Below are positions 58,301 through 64,000 of a stretch of 64,000 nt of DNA, piece after piece. Each line of letters opens with the position of its first letter. The stretch's first letter is position 1. The DNA lies in contig NC_083529.1 in NCBI RefSeq assembly GCF_032362555.1, positions 6,944,001-7,008,000 of the forward strand, given 5' to 3'. The notes under the pieces were generated by a model. The model was given only the letters and a program-made list of their open reading frames with translations. It did no database searches and was not told the DNA's origin. The position numbers and the translations under genes were made by a program. This DNA comes from Amyelois transitella (taxonomy: Eukaryota > Arthropoda > Insecta > Lepidoptera > Pyralidae).

Positions 58301-60455
58301 ACAAATTATTGTACACTGGGTTTAATATGAATTTCCAGTTAAGTAATTTAAAGTCTCGATTCTCTTGTTAATATAAATGTCAGTTCTATATTTATAAAAA
58401 CTCAATGGCCTTGAAATAATGAATGAAGATTGATCGAGTTTTTTTACTTAAATTTTATGAGCTTCCTACACTTTTAATGTCAACTAGTTCTGATTGCTTG
58501 CGTAGTGTGTATTTAAGAAAAGACCATTCCATCTCTTTACCATGGATGTCGTAAGGCGACTAAGGCAATAGTCATATTCATCTAGTCCAGCTTTTACCAC
58601 GATCCAACATAGATTAAATTCCCCTGCAAAGGTTGCGGAGGTCAGACGGGAGTCGCGTAAAAACCCGACTCACCCAATCCGGGGTCAATTATGGTCAAAA
58701 TTCGCATTCCAGAGAGGTGAGGATGTAACGGACAAACTTCATGAGGAAGACTTACTTCGCATTCCGGACTCCCATCCAGAGAGCTGAGGTTGTAACAGAC
58801 TAACATCATGAGGAAGACTTACCATTAAAATCCGGATCAGGCACGCTACTCTCCAATATGTTCCTGAACGCTTCCTCATGTTTCTCCAGGTTCCCCTCCT
58901 GAGGAACCCCGCCGTTCCTGAACTTGTATTCTCCGCTGCTGTCATTCTTGAGCAAGGCGGGGAATAAACCAGGGTCGTAGAGTATAGCTATCCGGTCTCC
59001 GCGGAAACTGTCACCTTTGTTTTGTAGGATCCCTGAAGAAAGGTTTGTAGAATTAATGGGTAACTGTAGGCAACTATTATGGCTTACGAAAACAGACTTG
59101 AATTCAATAATCAATAAATAAATAAATAACTTTCTTGCTAGACGCCATAGCAACGGTTGTCATGATGTTGTTTATAAATGATATGTCAAAATTAAATTTT
59201 TATTGTTAGATGTTCTTAATTTTTATGTTTAATAATATAGTGATTTTTCGTCGTGTGGTTCCCGGCACCAATAAAAAAAAGAATAGGACCACTCCATCTT
59301 TTCCCATGGATGTCGTTAAAGGCGACTAAGGGATAGGCTTACAAACTTGGGATTCTTTTTTAGGCGACAGGCTAGCAACCTGTCACTATTTGAATCTCAA
59401 TTCTATCATTAAGCCAAATAGCTGAACGTGGCCTTTCAATCTTTTCAAGACTGTTGGCTCTGTCTACCCCGTAAGGGATATAGTCGTGATGATATGTATG
59501 TATGTATGTATGATTTTTAACTGATTATTTCTCTCCTATTTTCTCCTTCTATCTTTTGTAGGAATAAATAACTTTAATAACTATACTTCCTACAACTCTT
59601 TGATAGGCGTGTAACATCTTGGTATTCATCGTCACTTACCATCAGGTGAGATGGAAGACACATTCCTTAATCCAATAGGTATTAAATAAAAAAGAAAAGA
59701 TTTATTAAATAAAAAAGAAAAGATTTACAATTAAGTACATACATACTTTAGAATTGGATCACTCCATATCTTCCCCATGGATCGTAAAAGGCGACTAAGG
59801 GAAGGGCTTATAAACATCTTGTAGGCGAAGGGCTAGCAACCTGACACGATTTAAAATCTCAATCATATAATTTAGTCATACATCTAAACGTGGTCTTTTA
59901 GTCGTTTCAAGAGCCAACGCTCTGTCAACCCTGCAAGTGATATGAGACGTGACTTGTCCCATTAGTTGTTCCACTAGTTGTCCCATTATAAAGTGCCAGG
60001 TATTTTACACTAGTATTAGATTTACGTTAGATTGCCTGAATCTAACGTAAATCTAATACTAGCGTTACATGCATTTATATGTAAATATGACTAGAGGCCG
60101 CCCGCGTCTTCGTCCGCATGGAAACCCTACCAATCCCGCGGGAACTCCGGGATAAAAAGTAGCCTATATGTTATTCTGGGTCTTCAGCTACCCACATGCC
60201 AAATTTCATCGTAATCAGTACAGTAGTTTTAGCGTGAAAGAGTAACAAACATCCATACTGACATCCTGACATACTCACAAACTTTCGCATTTATAATATT
60301 AGTAGGATATGATTTTCTCACCAAATCTATCCAAGTTATTGAACGGTATCTTCTTCGATGTACACTGCATGGTGGGGACATTCCAGTAAACTCTGAACGG
60401 TCGCTGACTATCCCACAGGGTGGGCGGATCATCAGGCATTTCTATCACGTAATAG
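49336..60455 (-). CDS. GH56 hyaluronidase with Ser/Thr/Glu-rich C-terminal tail (5' end not found)
   Basis: Minus-strand exons: 60455-60322, 59032-58823, 54920-54781, 52237-52062, 51049-50860, 50487-49336. All are GT/AG and in phase, giving about 667 residues in view. The first visible exon starts with one base of a split codon, so a signal-peptide exon must lie upstream and was not recognised. Family landmarks run in order: RVYWNVPT, FRGDRIAILYDPGLFP, GIIDFESWRP (the catalytic Asp/Glu pair of glycosyl hydrolase family 56 is intact), EAKRRF, WGYYGFPYC, YWLWSESTALFPSVY and GADGFIIWGSSKD. The enzyme should cleave hyaluronan-type glycans outside the cell. The domain ends near MGPAIAKY; a tail of about 330 residues follows, full of STTE/TTE motifs, much longer than the usual end of insect members known to me. 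The 51-kb exon is locally very GC-rich and the tail exon very AT-rich. Homologues include bee venom allergens, but nothing here shows venom expression. Confidence 0.93.
50488..50859 (-). other. Last intron of the hyaluronidase gene
   Basis: Donor AAG/GTTCGT and acceptor ATTATATTTCCAG. It includes lepidopteran repeat phrases (TTAACCGATTTTGATGCGGT) and a short TATG run at 50831-50846. Confidence 0.6.
51208..51227. repeat. (ATCT)n microsatellite
   Basis: Five ATCT units, following GAGTTTT. Confidence 0.9.
51342..51457 (+). repeat. S-family SINE, head half
   Basis: GTGCCGTGTGTTTCCGGCAC to GGGATTCTTTTTTCAGC. The tail half is missing. Confidence 0.85.
51480..51724 (-). repeat. S-family SINE, full length
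   Basis: ACATACATACAAATCACGTC to AACCACACGGCAC. It faces the preceding plus-orientation copy. Confidence 0.9.
51808..52056 (+). repeat. T-family tRNA-derived SINE inserted at a hyaluronidase splice donor
   Basis: Best T copy. A-box ATGGCGCAGCGGTAGTG and B-box GGGTTCGAATCCCGGGCAGG lie in a tRNA-like head. The body is CATGATGAGAAACGAACTTT, CTCTGATTGGCCTGGGTCTT, and the AT-rich tail CACGTATATATTTATTTA. The 9-bp target duplication TTTACCCAT (51799-51807 and 52057-52065) covers the exon-intron junction at 52062. It is not a functional tRNA gene: the acceptor arms do not pair well and the same unit recurs in other copies with the SINE body attached. Confidence 0.92.
52277..52412 (-). repeat. L-family LINE 3' remnant, well preserved
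   Basis: The minus strand keeps an open C-terminal peptide (CMKRVMKVDEAKEICRDRGK, then WKEVVSAYPSGKEA) before the TATG tail. It is cut at CTCGGCGGTTTAG. Confidence 0.82.
52428..52684 (-). repeat. S-family SINE
   Basis: ATATATACATATAATCACAT to ATTGGTGCTGGGAACCATA. Confidence 0.85.
52758..52996 (+). repeat. S-family SINE, small deletion after the head
   Basis: GTGCCGTGTGGTTCCCGGCC joins directly to TTTTCCCATGGATG. Long tail. Confidence 0.88.
53076..53278 (+). repeat. P-family repeat, A subtype, near complete
   Basis: ATTGTGAAGTTGACGTTGTT to AATAATGAATTTGAATTTGC, with stem CCGCTTC/GAAGCGG. Confidence 0.85.
53510..53745 (+). repeat. S-family SINE ending in a palindrome
   Basis: GTGCCGTGTGGTTCCCGGCC head. 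The usual tail after ACTCCGCAAGGGATA is replaced by the palindrome starting at 53731. Confidence 0.85.
53731..53823. repeat. 93-bp near-perfect palindrome with tandem 29-bp unit
   Basis: The outer arms GGATACCTAAAGTGATTG and CAATCACTTTAGGTATCC are perfect inverses. Between them a unit beginning TTGTTTGCATATATTA is repeated twice in tandem and is itself palindromic. Confidence 0.9.
53876..53916 (-). repeat. L-family tail scrap
   Basis: CACACCCTTTCCCCCGGAAG followed by GGTAGACAGAGACTACA. Confidence 0.5.
54092..54114. repeat. (GTTTT)n microsatellite
   Basis: GTTTGTTTTGTTTTGTTTTG. Confidence 0.85.
54346..54440. repeat. Interspersed fragment (CTTTAGTCCCGGTTGCATCC type)
   Basis: Second clear copy of the sequence at 34566-34668. 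Both continue CTCACCACTCTGGAGAGGAG. Confidence 0.55.
54518..54738 (-). repeat. T-family tRNA-derived SINE, near complete
   Basis: Minus strand: ACGGCCTCTGTGGCGCAGCG head, B-box GGTCCGAATCCCGG, and the tail side reaches GAGTTAGCCTCGAAGTAAG. It ends about 45 bp short of the exon end at 54781. Confidence 0.85.
55130..55345 (+). repeat. Lepidopteran interspersed repeat with internal tandem
   Basis: AAGCCTTTACCCGCTTCGCC, then several diverged ACGAATTTAACGCCATC units (four to five within 180 bp). Confidence 0.55.
55580..55617. repeat. Perfect 17-bp inverted repeat, CTGT loop
   Basis: TAAGAGGCGACTAAGGG, CTGT, CCCTTAGTCGCCTCTTA. Confidence 0.95.
55621..55676. repeat. Perfect 26-bp inverted repeat, CTGT loop
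   Basis: The left arm starts AAAATAAGAATTCCAAAATT and ends ATAAGC; the loop CTGT is at 55647-55650; the right arm is the exact inverse. Confidence 0.95.
56312..56567 (-). repeat. S-family SINE, full length
   Basis: ACATACATACATATGGTCAC to ACCACACGGCAC. Very close to consensus. Confidence 0.92.
56838..56878 (+). repeat. S-family head fragment
   Basis: TGCCGTGTGGTTCCCGGCAC, then GAATAGAAAAAAAGAATAG. A second 5' piece lies at 57128-57210. Confidence 0.7.
57565..57826 (-). repeat. S-family SINE, near full length
   Basis: ACATACATATAATCACGTCT to GTGCTGGGAACCACAC. Confidence 0.9.
57850..58500. other. Intron DNA without recognised repeats
   Basis: AT-rich stretch between the exons at 58823 and 54920 of the hyaluronidase gene. 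Nothing specific is seen. Confidence 0.4.
58520..58740 (+). repeat. S-family head fragment joined to another interspersed fragment
   Basis: CATTCCATCTCTTTACCATG with GATGTCGTAAGGCGACTAAG, then a stretch with CCCCTGCAAAGGTTGCGGAG that resembles 5012-5045 and 18632-18660. Confidence 0.5.
59252..59512 (+). repeat. S-family SINE, full length
   Basis: CGTGTGGTTCCCGGCACC to (TATG)n. TGATTTTT occurs on both sides, a likely 8-bp target duplication. Confidence 0.92.
59755..59955 (+). repeat. S-family SINE, strongly diverged
   Basis: GGATCACTCCATATCTTCCC to AGTGATATGAGACGTGAC. Confidence 0.7.
60010..60062. repeat. Perfect 24-bp inverted repeat, GCCTG loop
   Basis: The left arm begins CTAGTATTAGATTTACGTTA and ends GATT; the loop is at 60034-60038; the right arm is its exact inverse, ending AATACTAG. 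Confidence 0.95.
60090..60312 (+). repeat. R-family repeat
   Basis: GAGGCCGCCCGCGTCTTCGT to TTATAATATTAGTAGGATAT, ending 10 bp from the exon end at 60322. Confidence 0.78.
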
Positions 60456-60467
60456 CTGAAACAAAGG

Positions 60468-60668
60468 TGAAGATGGCGTTGTTGAAAATATTGCAGTGCA
60501 GTTTGTTACCGCTCCTTCTGCATTGACGCCTTGGAAGCGGCAGTAATTTGGGTTTTAAGTTATTTATTTGACGTCAACCAATGTTGTGAAATAAAAAAAA
60601 AGATTTGACAATTATTAAGCGATATGAAGTATCCTATAATATTGAATAAAAATTTTGAATTTTTGAAA
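60468..60668 (+). repeat. P-family repeat, A subtype
   Basis: GTGAAGATGGCGTTGTTGAA to AATTTTGAATTTTTG, starting 13 bp outside the exon at 60455. Confidence 0.85.
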
Positions 60669-60669
60669 A

Positions 60670-61280
60670 TGAGAGTGGTTAATTTTTTTATTCCGGATTT
60701 TTTTCCTATCAAGTGTTTTAGATTTATCGCTACATAGTATAAAGCAAGTCGCTTCCCGCGTCTGTTCCTATTTCTGTAGGTATGTATGTAAGCTTAGATC
60801 TTTAAAACTGCACAACAGCTTTTGATGAAGTTTTTGAGTGATTCAAGAGGTTTATTATGTGTAAATACTACCCGTGCGAAGACGGGGCGAGTCGCTAGTT
60901 TCTCATAATCTTCAATTCAATAAAATATGTTTTATTCCTTTTTTTTAATAGAAAAGTTTTGCCAGACGACATCGTAAGATTATCTTTTATCAAATTTTAA
61001 TGTGATTTCATGATTCATCATATAAATCTGAATAATTACTTTGACACAAAAATCACCAATTAAGTATCGTTTAGTAATGAAAATAAAGCAAAATTCGGAA
61101 AAATTGTGTACAATACAATACAAATTATCTTTATTGCCTGTAAAAATACATATGTAGTAGAAACATACATTATGAATATGTTGAGCAAAGGCGGACTTAT
61201 CGCTAAGCAATCTCTTCCAGCCAACCTTTGGGCAGTGAAAGGTAAAAATACATGGTACCGGGTGGGCATACGTTACGTCA
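60670..61280. other. Intron or upstream DNA of the hyaluronidase gene
   Basis: It contains a lepidopteran repeat phrase (TACTACCCGTGCGAAGACGG, near 60870). No signal-peptide exon was found here. Confidence 0.35.
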
Positions 61281-61281
61281 C

Positions 61282-61510
61282 GTCACGTCTATATCCCTTG
61301 CGGGGTAGACAGAGCCAACAGTCTCGAAAAGACCAATAGGCCACGTTCAGCTGTTTGGCTTAATGATAAAAATTGAGATTTAAATAGTGACCGGTTGCTA
61401 ACCCATCGTCTAAAAGAACAATCTCAAGTTTGTAAGCCTATCCCTTAGTCGCCTTTAAAGATCTCCATGGGAATGGAGTGGTCCTATTCTTTTTTTATAT
61501 TAGTGCTGGG
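61282..61510 (-). repeat. S-family SINE, near full length
   Basis: CGTCTATATCCCTTGCGGGG to TTATATTAGTGCTGGG. Confidence 0.88.
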
Positions 61511-61863
61511 CTATCACAAGACACAAGTCACTTATTTTTGATTGAATCTAGGTTAGACTGGTAGTGATTAGAATCATAACATTGAGGGCAAGTGGATTAG
61601 AATGAAGTAGTTTAGATAATGAATTGGTGTGCGAATCTCGTAATTTTCGGAACAACTGTAGATTATCTACATATAATAATATATATTTTACATACATATA
61701 TACATAAAATCACAAGGCAGATTCAAAAGGCAGGTTAAGCTGTTTGGCTTATTGGTAGAATTTGAGTATTTTTTCCATGTCTTTAAAAATTTGTGAATCT
61801 GAGTGAGTGTGCACACTCAACAGCTTTTCTATGAATACTCTAAAGAACAAAACATTTATTTAT

Positions 61864-62022
61864 ACAAACATACATGCATTAAATCACGCCTCTTTCCCGG
61901 AGGGGTAGGCGGAGACTACATCTTTCCACTTGCCACGATCTCTGCACACTTCCTTCGCTTCATCCACATTAATAACTCACTTCATGCAAGCTCGGCGGTT
62001 TCGGGTACTCTTGACCTGACCA
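61864..62022 (-). repeat. L-family LINE 3' remnant
   Basis: ACAAACATACATGCATTAAA to TCGGGTACTCTTGACCTGAC. Confidence 0.78.
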
Positions 62023-62039
62023 TTTATATATTTTATCAC

Positions 62040-62205
62040 TTTTTTTTCCTTACGGGGTTGACAGAGTCAACGGTCTCAAAAAACTGAAAGGCCACGTTAA
62101 GCTTTATGGCTCAATGATGGAATTGAGATTCAAATAGTGACAGGTTGCTAGCCCATCGCCTAAAATAAGAATCCCAAGTTTATAAGCCTATCCCTTTTTA
62201 GTTAG
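62040..62205 (-). repeat. S-family SINE, head half missing
   Basis: CCTTACGGGGTTGACAGAGT to TTTATAAGCCTATCCCTT, 20 bp after the L copy. Confidence 0.75.
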
Positions 62206-62399
62206 GACTGTTTTTTCCTTTAATATATCTATTAGTGTGAAGGAATATTACTGAATGGAATTAATCACTCCATCATTTGTTTCAATTGCTGGTCAATTGT
62301 TACTTACATAACTTCAACACTTCACGGCCAATACAAATTGTTGTCACACCATTCATTTATTTGTTTTTCTTGATAAATATTTGTCATACGTACTTACAT

Positions 62400-62662
62400 A
62401 TCTATACTAATATTATAAAGCTGAAGAGTTTGTTTGTTTGAGCGTGCTAATCTCAGGAACTACTGGTTCGAATTGAAAAATTATTTTCGTGTTGAATAGA
62501 CCATATATGCTTTAGGCTATATAACATCACATTACAACTATAAGGAGCAAATAAATAATGGAAAATGTGAAAAAAACGGGGAAAATTATTCATCATTGAG
62601 GGCTTCAATGATGCCCAAAATAACTATTCCACGCGGACGGAGTCGCGGGCACAGCTAGTTAT
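62400..62662 (+). repeat. Lepidopteran interspersed repeat, most complete copy
   Basis: CTATACTAATATTATAAAGC, ATCTCAGGAACTACTGGTTC, and ATTCCACGCGGACGGAGTCG at the 3' end. It is the same family as 14652-14900. Confidence 0.65.
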
Positions 62663-62667
62663 AATTA

Positions 62668-62850
62668 TAACGTCTTTATCCCTTAAGGGGTAGGCAGAGC
62701 GGGTTAACGGCGGCTTAACGGGTAGGTAGGGGATTCAAATAGTGAAAGGTTGCTAGCCTATCACCTACACGAGGAATCCCGAGTTTATAAGCTCATGCCT
62801 TAGTCGCTTTTTACGTCAACCGTGGGAAAGTGTCGGAAGCCATTCGGCAT
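62668..62850 (-). repeat. S-family SINE, diverged
   Basis: AACGTCTTTATCCCTTAAGG to GTCAACCGTGGGAAAG. Confidence 0.65.
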
Positions 62851-63425
62851 ATTGTATAAATAATTGTGTCAGTTTAAAATCGTTCATTTTAAAAAATAAC
62901 GGATTTAATAGCACATGTCCCTATTATTTATGTACCAATTAAAGATCAGACGATTCCTCTAATATAATTTTAATGTGTTTTCACATTACAAATTATAACT
63001 AAACGATTTATAATGGTGTTTTAATAAAATGACCTGATTGGGCTCGAATAGCTGTATAATATCTAGGTTTAGTGTTATTAAATTGTTTTTTCTTGTACAA
63101 TGTTTGTGTTTATGATATGAATGAAATTTAATAATCGAAGTGAATCTATAAGTATAAAATAAAAGCAGAAAATAATCACTCATTCGCACATTCACTGATC
63201 ACGATATCTCAAAAACTACTGAGCCAATAAAGATGAATTTGACACAAATGTAGATTGTAAGATAGGAGACGGCCGCCACGAAAAAAATTTAGGAATTCCC
63301 ACGGGAACGTTAAATAACGGGATTTTTTAACTTGGAGAACTTTTTGTTTACACCACTTTTTAACTTGGACCAAATATACATTTAAAAAAACCGCAATCAA
63401 ATCTTTATGTGCAGGTTTCTTTACA
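62851..63425. other. Non-coding DNA
   Basis: AT-rich, including a short lepidopteran repeat phrase near 63210 (CTCAAAAACTACTGAGCC). No gene is seen. Confidence 0.4.
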
Positions 63426-63429
63426 ATGA

Positions 63430-63672
63430 GTGCCGCGTGGTTCCGGCACTAATGGAAAAAAGAACAGGGTCACTCCATCTCTTTCCCGTGGATGTCGTAA
63501 AAGTTTAATAACTTAGGATTTTTCCTTTAGGCGATAGGCTAGCAACCTATCAATATTTGAATCTCAATTCTATCATAAGGCCTATCAGCTGAACGTGGAC
63601 TATCAGTCTTTTCAAGACTGCTGGCTTTGTCTATCCCGCAAGGGTTACAGACGTGATAATATGTACCTATGT
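63430..63672 (+). repeat. S-family SINE, near full length
   Basis: GTGCCGCGTGGTTCCGGCAC to GTTACAGACGTGATAATATG. It is followed by a U-type scrap (AAGAGCATCGGTTAG). Confidence 0.88.
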
Positions 63673-64000
63673 ATGTATAAGAGCATCGGTTAGTTATCAA
63701 ACCAATCCCATCAAAAACATAAAGAGAGAAAAAGAAAAAAAAAATCGTAAAAAACAAATTAAAAATATGACAATTTCCATACAAAAAATGAACCAAAATG
63801 GTCTCTCTCCTCTCAGCAAATGTAACTTGAAATTCGTTCAACTGCTGCTATCGTACATTCTTAGTTGAAATTTCTCAACAAAAGCGTTTATTTATACTGT
63901 AAATGTATGTGAATGCTTAATTCAAGGTAATTTTTTTTTTAATTTATTTATTATTAAATTTAGATATTTTTACATTACATACATTTAACTGCTACAGTGT

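Noticed and set aside
62986-63195. Signal-peptide exon for the hyaluronidase (MSDYFLLLFYTY)
   Set aside because: It is hydrophobic enough, but no splice donor follows in a usable phase, so the first exon was left unassigned.

Overview
This is a eukaryotic genomic window, almost certainly from a moth or butterfly (Lepidoptera). The evidence is spliced genes with short GT/AG introns, an insect-type ELAV gene, a fairly AT-rich background, and dense short retroelements of the kind seen throughout lepidopteran genomes. There is no sign of bacterial or viral organisation. All functional names come from motifs and remembered family features; no database search was possible.

Layout. (1) 1-5614, minus: the 5' part of a multi-exon gene for a disordered protein (acidic N-terminus, RG patch, degenerate Arg/Pro-rich repeats), perhaps RBM33-like; its 3' end lies left of the window. 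(2) 6253-9541: a complete pogo-like Tc1/mariner DNA transposon with TA target duplication, matching terminal repeats, subterminal GGCCATATT motifs and an intact 699-residue transposase ending in a PHD-like finger. (3) 10139-15390, plus: a seven-exon gene for a 410-residue protein with two C2H2 zinc fingers. (4) 15.4-26.1 kb: repeats at the left, then about 6 kb nearly free of the window's repeat families, possibly the long 3' UTR of (5) an intronless ELAV/Hu-family gene (26166-27227, minus) with an optimal Kozak start and a cluster of CRE-like sites upstream. (6) 28-38 kb: intergenic DNA with many retroelement copies. (7) 38053-47570, plus: a seven-exon gene for a 1498-residue MYND-finger protein with a very large Lys/Glu-rich first exon and an MSS51-like C-terminal region; one exon has a decayed tandem copy. 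(8) 49336-60455, minus: a GH56 hyaluronidase gene lacking only its extreme 5' coding part, with an unusual Ser/Thr/Glu-rich C-terminal tail of about 330 residues.

Repeats dominate the rest. About 40 copies or fragments of one SINE-like family (called S here: head GTGCCGTGTGGTTCCCGGC, tail (TATG)n) occur on both strands. A rarer family (L) is the 5'-truncated 3' end of a LINE that still encodes a C-terminal peptide, and it shares its terminal 45 bp or so with S: a SINE/LINE tail partnership visible within one window. Other families: P (two subtypes with a conserved CCGCTTC/GAAGCGG stem and a TGACGTCA-like motif), T (tRNA-derived SINE), U (second tRNA-like SINE) and R (a common lepidopteran 3'-end repeat).

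The most notable observations are a T-family SINE inserted exactly at a hyaluronidase 5' splice site, which its target-site duplication preserved; perfect snap-back palindromes inside or beside S copies; the SINE/LINE tail sharing; the PHD-tailed transposase; and the mucin-like tail on the hyaluronidase. The genes look like independent neighbours, not a functional cluster.
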